NCBI RefSeq assembly: GCF_007670255.1
Contig: NZ_SZVS01000001.1
Location: 1-64,000, forward strand
Direction of reading: 5' to 3'
From: Paenarthrobacter nicotinovorans
GTDB taxonomy: Bacteria > Actinomycetota > Actinomycetes > Actinomycetales > Micrococcaceae
DNA length: 64,000 nt
Shown here piece after piece: positions 30,093 to 37,103 of the stretch (its first letter is position 1; each line of letters opens with the position of its first letter). Position numbers and translations under genes: made by a program. The notes under the pieces were generated by a model. It had not been told where the DNA came from. It did not search any database and worked only from the letters and a program-made list of their open reading frames with translations.

Positions 30093-30290
30093 GGGATCTC
30101 CTTGGAAAGGTTCGGCGGGTTCAAGTCCATCTTAGTGGGGACGGTCGTGGAGCATGTTTTTGTTGCACCAGCGCGTCCGGTTCTTTGAATCAGCCTATCT
30201 GCATGTAGAGTAGTTTCGCGTGCTGGGAACGGATCGCGTTGCTCACAGAAATGAGAGCAGTCAGCGAGAATTAACGTCCCGGTAATCCGC

Positions 30291-30372
30291 GCCCGAGTGG
30301 CGGAATTGGCAGACGCGCCGCACTCAAAATGCGGTATCGAAAGGTGTGTGGGTTCGAGTCCCACCTCGGGCA
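30291..30372 (+). tRNA. tRNA-Leu(CAA)
   Basis: Class II cloverleaf with acceptor GCCCGAG/CTCGGGC, anticodon stem CCGCA/TGCGG, loop CTCAAAA (anticodon CAA) and a long variable arm. Discriminator A; no encoded CCA. A T-tailed hairpin follows. Accessory DNA begins immediately after it. Confidence 0.95.
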
Positions 30373-30378
30373 CGGCAC

Positions 30379-30400
30379 AACCCCTCTTCGGAGGGGTTTT
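30379..30400 (+). terminator. Terminator of tRNA-Leu
   Basis: AACCCCTC and GAGGGGTT pair around a TTCG tetraloop and end in TTTT. The 200 bases after it hold no gene until the antitoxin. Confidence 0.9.
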
Positions 30401-30604
30401 GCTCTTAAGTGTGAACAAACCTTGACATGTTCCTCCGCCTGATAGTCCTGGAGGGTGCCTGGCCGCCGGGTGCGGCCCGTTCAGTTGGATAGGGGAGCGG
30501 GTCGGGCGTGACATGGCTGGTGTACTCGGAGCATATTCGCGAGACGGTCCAGTGGATTGTCAGCCCCTAGGTTAATTCTTTGTACCGTTTTGGTACCAGT
30601 GGGT

Positions 30605-30811
30605 ATGGCAATGAATCTTCGCGTCCCGGAAGACCTTGATCGCAGGTTGGAGAAGCTCGCGGCGGAGGAACATGCCTCCAAGTCGGCGTTGCTGCTTCAG
30701 GGTGCCGAGCTGATCCTGCAGCGCCACGCGCGCCGGAGTGAGATCAGCGAGGGCTTGGAGTTCGTCATGAGCCATGACGCCGAGCTGTTGACGCGGCTTG
30801 AGGACGCGTGA
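30605..30811 (+). CDS. Ribbon-helix-helix antitoxin of a Doc-type toxin-antitoxin pair
   Basis: A 68-residue protein that begins MAMNLRVPEDLDRRLEKLAAEEHASKSA, a clear ribbon-helix-helix N-terminus (one strand and two helices, DNA-binding), and ends in a helical tail that would wrap the toxin. ATG 30605 has no strong ribosome site; ATG 30611 is an alternative. TGTACC-GTTT-GGTACC just upstream (about 30580-30596) is an inverted repeat suited to autoregulation. It overlaps the toxin frame by four bases (GTGA), as in intact TA operons. Confidence 0.8.
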   Translation: MAMNLRVPEDLDRRLEKLAAEEHASKSALLLQGAELILQRHARRSEISEGLEFVMSHDAELLTRLEDA

Positions 30812-31177
30812 CCACCTACCTCGACATTGAGGACGCGCTGCAAGTAACCGACCGGTACGGATTCCACATTCGTGATGTTGGCTTGCTGGCCTCGGCCCCT
30901 GGCCCGGCCCGCGACAACAGTTATGGGTACTGACGCCTATGCTGAATTGACGATGAAGGCGGCTGCGTTGCTGGAGTCGGTAGCCCGATTCCACCCGCTC
31001 ATTGACGGCAACAGGCGCACCGCCTGGACGCTCATGGTCCTGCTCTTGTGGATCAACGGCTACCGCCACGACTTCACCACTGATGAGGGTTTCGGGCTGG
31101 TTGTGGGAGTCGCTGCCGGCGACATCGAGTGGCGGGACTCTGCCGCGCAAATATCGAAGCACCTGGTGGCTCGATAG
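30808..31177 (+). pseudogene. doc: Doc/Fic-type toxin gene, disrupted by a +1 frameshift
   Basis: The first frame (GTG 30808) encodes MTTYLDIEDALQVTDRYGF...DVGLLASA and stops at 30930. A second frame continues ...LARPATTVMGTDAYAELTMKAAALLE and includes HPLIDGNRRTAW, the Fic/Doc active-site motif, to the stop at 31177. Removing one C from the run CCCC at 30896-30899 joins the frames into one protein of about 122 residues. Doc toxins phosphorylate EF-Tu. As written the toxin is dead while its antitoxin is intact. A sequencing or assembly error is the alternative. Confidence 0.85.
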
Positions 31178-31348
31178 CCATTGTTGTCTGAAGTGCCGTG
31201 ACGCGGACGTGCCCTGGGAGGATTAAGCCCAGTTCGAGCCCGGAGAACAGTATCGACTATATTCCTTTGGCCGTCCCGGACCCTGGCCACGAGGCCCCTA
31301 GCTGCCGAGGAAGTCCGCGGATAGGGGTCCAAAGATTTCGGTGTTGTC

Positions 31349-31510
31349 ATGTCGGACCGTGAAGGCCATGCAGAGGCTGCCTTGCGCGAACACACAGCTA
31401 TCTACAAAGCACTCGTGGCCCGTGACACTTCAGCCGTCTCGGCGACCATGCGCTCGCATATGGCCACTGCCTCGCGGCGCCTGCTGGCCGGTTTCGACGC
31501 CGCCCAGTAA
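31349..31510 (+). pseudogene. C-terminal remnant of a GntR-family (FCD) regulator
   Basis: A 53-codon frame encodes REHTAIYKALVARDTSAVSATMRSHMATASRRLLAGF, which matches the last helices of FCD effector-binding domains (EH..I..AL...D...A...M..H). No DNA-binding half precedes it. The 170 bases before it (31178-31348) hold no recognisable gene. I read it as debris of a deleted regulator. Confidence 0.6.
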
Positions 31511-31589
31511 CGGCAAGCCGATCGTCAGTCACCGCTGAAGCCAAGGAACTGGGTCACCGGCGTGAGCTGCTCGCCCCCGAACAGCGCGC

Positions 31590-31732
31590 AGGCCTCGTTG
31601 ACTGCACCATGCTCGGGCGGGCTGGCACCGCCGCGGATGTCGAAGGCATCATTGGTCTACCTGGCCAGCGACGATTCCGCATACGCTACCGGTGGCATCT
31701 TCACCGTCGACGGCGGACTGACAGTAAAGTAG
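31590..31732 (+). pseudogene. C-terminal remnant of a short-chain dehydrogenase/reductase
   Basis: Two frames together rebuild the end of an SDR: MLGRAGTAADVEGI in one and LVYLASDDSAYATGGIFTVDGGLTVK in another. The latter is the classic 'YLASDxSxxxTGxxxxVDGG' tail. The catalytic YxxxK and the NAD site are absent. So this is a truncated, frameshifted fragment. It ends 8 bases before the Dabb gene, which may once have been its operon partner. Confidence 0.65.
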
Positions 31733-31739
31733 GAATGCA

Positions 31740-32255
31740 TTGACAGAAGCACCGATACCGGAAGCCCCACACGACGTCGTCATCACTGCGCCCGATTACC
31801 GGCCAGGCGTGATCAAGCACATTGTCCTGTTCCAGTTCCGTGAGACAACATCCCAGGCCCAGCGTCAGGAGATCGAAGACCGGTTTCATGCCCTGGGGAC
31901 ATCCACCAGGGGCGGACAGACGTACATCCTCAGTATCGAGTCCGGCCCCCAGAACAGCCCGGAAGGCCTTCACCGCGGGCTCGAGCAGGGTTTCATCGTC
32001 ACGTTCGGCTCAGAAGGAGACAGAAACTACTATCTTGGTGAGCCACTGATCACTGATCCTGATTGCTTTGACCGAGCGCACCACGAGTTCAAGCAGTTCG
32101 TCGGTCCGCACCTGGAGCCAGACGGAGTTCTCGTCTTTGACTTCCCCGTAAAGCGGGGTGACCCCGTGGAGAGGGGACTTAACGAAACGACGTCGCGAGG
32201 GCCCACCACCTGGATATGGACTTCCAGACTGCATTGTTCGAGTCCTCCGGCCTGA
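31740..32255 (+). CDS. Dabb (stress-responsive A/B barrel) domain protein
   Basis: A 171-residue protein whose core VIKHIVLFQFRETTSQAQRQEIEDRF...YYLGEPLITDPDCFDRAHHEFKQFVGPHLEPDGVLVFDF is the dimeric ferredoxin-like barrel seen in olivetolic-acid-cyclase-like and stress proteins. An unusual 22-residue N-terminal and about 35-residue C-terminal extension flank it. The latter (GLNETTSRGPTTWIWTSRLHCSSPPA) looks like read-through into former non-coding DNA and could reflect a shifted stop. Start is TTG 31740 with AGGAATGC nearby. It adjoins gene debris on both sides. Confidence 0.65.
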   Translation: MTEAPIPEAPHDVVITAPDYRPGVIKHIVLFQFRETTSQAQRQEIEDRFHALGTSTRGGQTYILSIESGPQNSPEGLHRGLEQGFIVTFGSEGDRNYYLGEPLITDPDCFDRAHHEFKQFVGPHLEPDGVLVFDFPVKRGDPVERGLNETTSRGPTTWIWTSRLHCSSPPA

Positions 32256-32436
32256 GCAGGCTACCGGCGATCATGGAACACCGCCATCTTCGAAGCCATC
32301 GATGCCGCTGACCTCCGGGCGACGACCCTGAGCTGGCAGTCAAAAATGGAGGACGGATTGAGCTATGACGCCGAGCACGATGGCGTACGCGGCCTTTGGC
32401 AACTCCAATCCAGGACCATCACGGAAACTGAGTGGC
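32256..32436. other. Intergenic stretch with no recognisable gene
   Basis: Short frames on the plus strand (for example MEDGLSYDAEHDGVRGLWQL from about 32348) have coding-like composition but match nothing I know and run into the antisense of the SMR gene. Probably further gene debris continuing from 31178. Confidence 0.4.
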
Positions 32437-32760
32437 TCAGTGATGAGAGCCGAGTTCCACAAGAAGTACTCCGATTCCTATGGACACCATGCCCGCGGCC
32501 ATCAGGGGAGTCAGCGGCTCCTTGAAAAGGATCCGGGCCGAAACAGCAGTGAGTGCAACCCCGCAAGCTACCCAGATCCCGTAGGCCACCCCAAGGGGAA
32601 AGCCTTCGGCCAAAGTCAGGCTAAGAAAGGCAAAGGCACTGGTGTAGCCTGCCACCACAGGGATGGCCCACAGCTTCTTCTTGAGGCCTTCAGAGGCACG
32701 TAAAGACATCGTCGCAGCAACTTCGGTGAAGATAGCCAGGAAGAGATAAAGCCACGCCAT
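32437..32760 (-). CDS. SMR-family multidrug efflux subunit (downstream partner)
   Basis: A 107-residue four-helix protein starting MAWLYLFLAIFTEVAATMSLRASEG. The membrane-embedded E14 in FTEVAAT is the proton/substrate site of small multidrug resistance proteins. GVAYGIWVACGVALTA and the final LVELGSHH are typical. It follows the second SMR gene by one base. In the family, paired SMR genes such as EbrAB form heterodimers that export cationic compounds or guanidinium. ATG 32760 is preceded by GGAGGAAC. Confidence 0.9.
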   Translation of the reverse strand: MAWLYLFLAIFTEVAATMSLRASEGLKKKLWAIPVVAGYTSAFAFLSLTLAEGFPLGVAYGIWVACGVALTAVSARILFKEPLTPLMAAGMVSIGIGVLLVELGSHH

Positions 32761-32761
32761 T

Positions 32762-33112
32762 TTATTGTTCCTCCGGAACGGCGATGCGTTCGGGCTGATG
32801 GGACCCAATTTCAACGGCGAAAACACCAGCGAGAATCAGCGCCATGCCCAGGCCCATGAGCCAAGTGAGGTCCTCGCCGAAGAGTAAAGCGGATGCCAGG
32901 GCTGTCATGGTGACCCCGCCGGCGCCCCAGACGCCATAGGCCACACTGATCGACATGCCGAGGCGCAGGCAAACCGTGAGAAGGGCAAATGCTCCCGCGT
33001 AGCCGCAAACAACCACGGCATACCAAGCGGGTGCGTCAAGAGCTGCCTTTAGGGCCAGCGATGCGCTGACCTCACTGAAGATTGCAATCACCAAAAACAG
33101 CCACTTGTTCAT
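32762..33112 (-). CDS. SMR-family multidrug efflux subunit (upstream partner)
   Basis: A 116-residue four-helix protein, MNKWLFLVIAIFSEVSASLALKAA, with the conserved membrane Glu at residue 14 and VAYGVWGAGGVTMTAL. It resembles its neighbour but is clearly divergent, as in heteromeric SMR pumps. Its ATG overlaps the TetR stop by four bases, so regulator and both pump subunits form one operon. Confidence 0.9.
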   Translation of the reverse strand: MNKWLFLVIAIFSEVSASLALKAALDAPAWYAVVVCGYAGAFALLTVCLRLGMSISVAYGVWGAGGVTMTALASALLFGEDLTWLMGLGMALILAGVFAVEIGSHQPERIAVPEEQ

Positions 33113-33657
33113 GTCAATCCACTTCCCTGTGTCAAGGCGAGCAAGTGCGCAACAACAGCCTTTCTGTCCCCTTCGTTGGGGGCAAGAACGCCACTGGCCT
33201 GTGCCGCCCAGAGCCCTTCGGCTGCCAACCTGGCTGTATTCAGTCTTATGCGCTGCTCATGTGGCGTCTCCGGGGGAAGGTCGAGCATTGGACCCAAGTG
33301 GCGTTTCCATGCTTCTTGCAATTGCGGAATGTAAGCCGAGTGGGACCATAAGGCCCATTCAGCGCGGGCGTTCTGCCCTTCGGCGGCAGTCTTGATGTAG
33401 GCGGCGTAGCGTTCGGTCAACGAAGCCTTTTGAGGCTCAGTGGCTAGGAACTTTGACATCCGTTGGATTACTTGGAGGGCGGCGTGTTCAACCAGGCCGC
33501 TCATGAGGGCGTCACGGGTTGGGAAGTGATACATGAGCCCAGGCTTGCTAACGCCAGCCTCCCTGGCCACTTTGTCCAGCGTTATAGCGGCACCCTCGAG
33601 GGTGCCGGCCACTCTTAGTCCGGCGTCCAATATTCGCGGCCGTTGGTTCTCGCGCAC
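33109..33657 (-). CDS. TetR-family transcriptional regulator of the SMR pump
   Basis: A 182-residue protein with an N-terminal helix-turn-helix (ITLDKVAREAGVSKPGLMYHFPTRDALMSGLVEHA, residues about 25-60) and an alpha-helical ligand domain (SLTERYAAYIKTA...EWALWSHSAYIPQL). It is first in the operon with the two SMR genes. A near-perfect palindrome directly upstream (33665-33688) is the likely autoregulatory operator. Inducer unknown, probably a pump substrate. Confidence 0.9.
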   Translation of the reverse strand: MRENQRPRILDAGLRVAGTLEGAAITLDKVAREAGVSKPGLMYHFPTRDALMSGLVEHAALQVIQRMSKFLATEPQKASLTERYAAYIKTAAEGQNARAEWALWSHSAYIPQLQEAWKRHLGPMLDLPPETPHEQRIRLNTARLAAEGLWAAQASGVLAPNEGDRKAVVAHLLALTQGSGLT

Positions 33658-33664
33658 GCTCGTT

Positions 33665-33688
33665 ACTTTACCATCCGGACGGTAAAGT
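33665..33688. promoter_or_regulatory. Palindromic operator upstream of tetR-SMR
   Basis: ACTTTACCATCC and GGACGGTAAAGT form a 24-bp palindrome with a single mismatched pair. It lies 8 bases before the regulator start codon and would overlap its promoter, as expected for TetR autorepression. Confidence 0.75.
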
Positions 33689-33738
33689 TTGGATCAGGAC
33701 GGCCAACAGAGAGAAAGTCGCGTTAAACGAGGGGAGCT

Positions 33739-34404
33739 CTAGGCTGCCCACCCTCGTAGAACCTCCTGGATGCGCCCTCGTTCAGCTGCGGCAACGAGTC
33801 CTGCAGCGAGTACAGCGAGTTTCGTGTTGGTGTTCTGGCTGTATCGTGAGAGGAGGTCAAATGCCGCTGACGGGCCGACGTTGAAGCTGGCCATGAGGAT
33901 GCCTTTGGCTTGCTCGATGACTCCCCGGCTGGCGTAGGCGTTGACCAGGGCGGCGGCGGCAGCATGACCACTTTCAATCGCTATCGCCCGCGTCAGGTCA
34001 ATCATGAGCCCGTGGATGGACGCGACCTGCCCGTCCTTGTTCCGGTCGGCCTCGGCAACCGTCAGGACCCGGTGTTCTTTGCCTTTGCTGTCGATGATGC
34101 GGTGGAAGTTCGATCCCTGCCCGCCGTCCCGGGCCAGTGTCGCGATAAACCGCCTGGACGCATCCCGGTCTTCCGGGTGCTTGTGCGCCAGAATCAGCTC
34201 CTTCGTGGGGACAACTTCACCCCTGGAGTAGGCGTGGATCCGGAACAATCCATCGGACCACTTGCACTTGCCCGTATGCACCGAGAGTCGAAACGAGCCC
34301 GTGGGGCACACCTCACCGTCGGGCAGCGGAAATCCGTACGAGACACGTCCCTCTGACACCCGGCCATCCCTTTCAGCCATGACCGCCACCGACGCTTTTT
34401 TCAC
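33739..34404 (-). CDS. PAS-ANTAR domain regulatory protein
   Basis: A 221-residue protein. Residues about 30-140 form a PAS-like sensor (FRLSVHTGKCKWSDGLFRIHAYSRGE...HPEDRD...FHRIIDSKGKEHRVLTVAEA). The C-terminus is an ANTAR domain (ASRGVIEQAKGILMASFNVGPSAAFDLLSRYSQNTNTKLAVLAAGLV). No receiver or kinase domain is present, so sensing is probably direct. GTG 34404 lies two bases after the HTH gene; ATG 34380 is an alternative start. Likely role: RNA-level antitermination of unknown target genes. Confidence 0.85.
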   Translation of the reverse strand: MKKASVAVMAERDGRVSEGRVSYGFPLPDGEVCPTGSFRLSVHTGKCKWSDGLFRIHAYSRGEVVPTKELILAHKHPEDRDASRRFIATLARDGGQGSNFHRIIDSKGKEHRVLTVAEADRNKDGQVASIHGLMIDLTRAIAIESGHAAAAALVNAYASRGVIEQAKGILMASFNVGPSAAFDLLSRYSQNTNTKLAVLAAGLVAAAERGRIQEVLRGWAA

Positions 34405-34406
34405 GT

Positions 34407-34757
34407 CTAGGGATCGCTTTCCAGAACGGCGCGGGCGGCTGCGGGGTCTGTGGGATCGTGAGCATACTTCTCCTGCTCTTCCGTTTTTCGGCGGTAGAAG
34501 TCATAGGCCGCTTGTTTGGTGACCCCGAGCGCCTGACCGATCTGGGACCACGTCGCGCCGGCCTCCCGGGCTGCTTTCATGACGTACCAGCGCCTGGCGG
34601 TAAGCCGGTCAACAGCTCGTGCATTCACCCGCAAGGCCTCCAGGGCGGATACTTCGCGTGAGGCTTCGTCTGCGGTGAAGTCTTCCCAGAGCTTGAGTGG
34701 GTCGTAGATGTCGGGCTTGTCGGGATCCCGCTGGATTGACTCTGGCCCGTCAGTCAT
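34407..34757 (-). CDS. Helix-turn-helix protein paired with the PAS-ANTAR gene
   Basis: A 116-residue soluble protein. EALRVNARAVDRLTARRWYVMKAAREAGATWSQIGQALGVTKQAAYDFYRRK shows a helix-turn-helix near residues 63-88 (WSQIGQALGVTKQAAYDFYRR). The N-terminus is acidic. It directly precedes the PAS-ANTAR gene and is probably its operon partner. I know no function beyond likely DNA binding. Confidence 0.75.
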   Translation of the reverse strand: MTDGPESIQRDPDKPDIYDPLKLWEDFTADEASREVSALEALRVNARAVDRLTARRWYVMKAAREAGATWSQIGQALGVTKQAAYDFYRRKTEEQEKYAHDPTDPAAARAVLESDP

Positions 34758-35032
34758 GGTGTCAAGCTATCTTGACGCCGGCTCCGGGTCAATAGTTCCC
34801 GACACACCCCTCAGTTCCAGCTCGCGTTGATGCCGTCCATCCGCATTGACTCGTTTACCCAGTGTGTCTTGTAGTGACCAGCTATCACTGGGACACTGGG
34901 CAGATCGTCTCGCCGCTCCCTCGATAAGTTGGGAGGCCACCCACCACCTTCGCAGCAATACCGTTCCACGATGACTCGTCATGAGAATCGTCGTGCAGTA
35001 GGAAATCGTCCAGATTCGGAAGGTGCAGGAAA
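34758..35032. other. Divergent intergenic region with a nested inverted repeat
   Basis: No gene is seen in these 275 bases between the divergently oriented HTH and ABM genes. CCCAGTGT (34858-34865) and ACACTGGG (34893-34900) form an inverted repeat, with AGTGA/TCACT nested inside. It could be a transcribed hairpin or an operator for either side. GACACT direct repeats nearby are short. Confidence 0.45.
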
Positions 35033-35344
35033 ATGATTGAAGTTGCATTGTTGGTGACCCTGAAAGCCAGGGCCGGCAAGGAAAAGGAAGTCGCGGAATT
35101 TCTTCGCAGCGCGCGCTCCATCGTTGAACAAGAGGAAGGCACGCGTGCATGGTTTGCACTTCAGTTCGACGAGTCGACTTTCGGAGTCTTCGACGTCTTC
35201 CCTGATGACGAAGCCCGCCAGACCCACCTGTCGGGGGGTGTCGGGCAAGCTCTTGCCGCTCAGGGGGCAGAGCTGTTCAGCGTCGAACCCAACATTCAGA
35301 ACGTCGACGTGCTCGCCTTCAAGCTACCCGGTGAAAGCGTATAA
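35033..35344 (+). CDS. Antibiotic biosynthesis monooxygenase (ABM)-domain protein
   Basis: A 103-residue ferredoxin-like barrel, MIEVALLVTLKARAGKEKEVAEFLRSARSIVEQEEGTRAWFALQFDESTFGVFDVF, the standard ABM/YgiN-type layout. Such proteins act as dimeric cofactor-free oxygenases or heme/quinone-related enzymes, or have no known activity. It ends opposite the flavin reductase and shares a bidirectional terminator with it. The link to the methionine locus is only positional. Confidence 0.85.
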   Translation: MIEVALLVTLKARAGKEKEVAEFLRSARSIVEQEEGTRAWFALQFDESTFGVFDVFPDDEARQTHLSGGVGQALAAQGAELFSVEPNIQNVDVLAFKLPGESV

Positions 35345-35393
35345 GGCTGCGGCTGACCCGCTGCATGACTTCGATGACAGCTTCTTTGCCTCC

Positions 35394-35422
35394 CGACGGC
35401 GGGAGTTATCCTCCCGCCGTCG
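35394..35422. terminator. Bidirectional terminator between ABM and flavin reductase genes
   Basis: CGACGGCGGGAG (35394-35405) pairs perfectly over 12 bp with CTCCCGCCGTCG (35411-35422) around TTATC. It lies between two convergent stops. Confidence 0.8.
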
Positions 35423-35461
35423 TGAGCCGTTAGGCTTTCGGTCCCGGACTCCGCACGCCGC

Positions 35462-36034
35462 TCAGGCTTCAAGCCTGGAGTGCTCGCCCAGACGGTGCCA
35501 TGAACGGTTGTGGTAGACCAGGGCGTCACCGGGTTCGCCCGCTTGGACGTCACGCATTACGCGGGACTCCAGCGCGTGAACGGCGATGATTGTGGAGGTC
35601 CCCACTTCCATGCGATTGATGACGGCGCAGCGCACCCAGGCGCGGACATCGTCATATACCGCCTCGCCGGTTGCAAGGGCCGACCACCGGTGCGTCTGGT
35701 CAAAGCGGTCAACGCCGGGCGTCGCTCCAAACTTGGCCAGATCGACGTCGTGCGCGTCCAGCAGGTGCACGACGACGGTTTCGGCGCGCGAAAGCACTTT
35801 CGACGCAGAGGACAGTGCCGAGACCGAGAAAATCAGCAACGGAGGATCAGCGCTCACCGAGACGACCGACGATACCGTCAGTGCAACCGGACCTTCGCCG
35901 GCATCCGCCGTGACGACGGCGACACCTCCCGGGTGGCCACGGAACAGTGCCTTGAATTCGTCGGCCGTGAGGGAAGACGGGAAGCTTTGCTTCGGAGCCT
36001 CCAGCCACGTGTCTGTGGGGTAGGCGTGAAACAT
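35462..36034 (-). CDS. Flavin reductase-like protein, probable partner of MesX
   Basis: A 190-residue split-barrel flavin reductase. It has FRGHPGGVAVVTADAGEGPVALTVSSVVSVSADPPLLIFSV (FMN-binding N-terminal half), FGATPGVDRFDQTHRW and ALVYHNRSWHRLGE. These enzymes reduce FMN with NAD(P)H and supply it to an oxygenase. It starts two bases after the mesD stop in the same operon, so I infer that it feeds reduced flavin to the DUF1852 protein. Confidence 0.88.
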   Translation of the reverse strand: MFHAYPTDTWLEAPKQSFPSSLTADEFKALFRGHPGGVAVVTADAGEGPVALTVSSVVSVSADPPLLIFSVSALSSASKVLSRAETVVVHLLDAHDVDLAKFGATPGVDRFDQTHRWSALATGEAVYDDVRAWVRCAVINRMEVGTSTIIAVHALESRVMRDVQAGEPGDALVYHNRSWHRLGEHSRLEA

Positions 36035-36036
36035 CG

Positions 36037-37083
36037 TTATGACACCCTCGTGGCGGAGACGGCCAGTTCCTCGCGAATGATATTCGTCCCTGCGCTGAGA
36101 GCACTCAGCTTGGCCAGTGCGATGTCCCGCGGGAACGGTGCCATGCCGCAGTTGGAGCTGGGGATGAGCTTATCCGCATCGACGAACTGCAGGGCCTTGC
36201 GGAGGGTGTCGGCGACTTCCTCCGGCGTCTCTATGGTCTCGCTTGCGACGTCGATTGCCCCGAGCATGACTTTCTTGCCGCGGAGAAGCTCAATGAGGTC
36301 CATGGGGACGTGGGAGTTCTGGCATTCCAGCGAGATGATGTCGATGCTGGAGCTCTGCAGCAGCGGGAACGACTCCTCGTACTGCCGCCACTGTGAGCCG
36401 AGCGTTGCCTTCCAGTCGGTATTTGCCTTGATGCCGTAGCCGTAGCAGATATGTACGGCAGTCTCGACGCGCAGTCCTTCTGCCGCTCTCTCAAGCGCGG
36501 CCACGCCCCAGTCCTTGACTTCATCGAGGAAGACGTTGAACGCGGGCTCGTCGAACTGGATGATGTCAACGCCGGCCGCTTCCAGTTCTTTCGCCTCCTC
36601 GTTCAGGATCGCAGCGAATTCCCAGGCCAGCTTCTCGCGGCTCTTGTAGTGGTCATCGTAGAGCGTGTCGACCATCGTCATGGGACCGGGAAGAGTCCAT
36701 TTGATTGGCTGGTCCGTGGTTTTGCGGAGGAACTTTGCGTCTTCAACGAATACCGGCCGCTCGCGGCGCACAGGTCCGACGACGGTCGGCACGCTTGCGT
36801 CGTAGCGATCGCGGATGCGCACGGTCTTGCGCTGTTCAAAGTCGACCCCGGTCAGGTGCTCGATGAAGGTCGTTACGAAGTGCTGGCGGGTTTGCTCGCC
36901 GTCGCTGACGATGTCGATCCCGCGTCGGGTCTGTTCGTGGATGGCGATGCGCAGCGCATCCTGCTTGCCCTCGACCAGCGCATCTCCCTCCAGCTTCCAC
37001 GGGGACCAAAGAGTCTCCGGCTGTGCGAGCCACGATGGTTTCGGCAGGCTTCCGACAACGGTGGTGGGCAAAAGTGTGTTCAT
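36037..37083 (-). CDS. mesD: Core MetE-type, folate-independent methionine synthase (MesD-like)
   Basis: A 348-residue protein equal to the C-terminal catalytic half of MetE, without the N-terminal folate-related half. The zinc and homocysteine site is complete: H211 and C213 in AVHICYGYG, E253 in ISLECQNSH and C312 in SSNCGMAPF. It begins MNTLLPTTVVGSLPKPSW, a true N-terminus, so it is not a truncated metE. Members beside DUF1852 (MesX) form the MesD family, which makes methionine from homocysteine without methyl-folate and needs oxygen. The physiological methyl donor is not settled. Confidence 0.88.
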   Translation of the reverse strand: MNTLLPTTVVGSLPKPSWLAQPETLWSPWKLEGDALVEGKQDALRIAIHEQTRRGIDIVSDGEQTRQHFVTTFIEHLTGVDFEQRKTVRIRDRYDASVPTVVGPVRRERPVFVEDAKFLRKTTDQPIKWTLPGPMTMVDTLYDDHYKSREKLAWEFAAILNEEAKELEAAGVDIIQFDEPAFNVFLDEVKDWGVAALERAAEGLRVETAVHICYGYGIKANTDWKATLGSQWRQYEESFPLLQSSSIDIISLECQNSHVPMDLIELLRGKKVMLGAIDVASETIETPEEVADTLRKALQFVDADKLIPSSNCGMAPFPRDIALAKLSALSAGTNIIREELAVSATRVS

Positions 37084-37103
37084 GATTGACGATTCTCCGT
37101 GGG

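Noticed and set aside
30400..32436. Insertion sequence or prophage at tRNA-Leu
   Set aside because: No transposase, integrase or terminal inverted repeat is seen; only gene fragments remain.
36037..37083. A truncated metE pseudogene
   Set aside because: It has a proper start (MNTLLPTTVVGSLPKP), all zinc ligands and the MesX partner, so it is a core-MetE protein of the MesD type.
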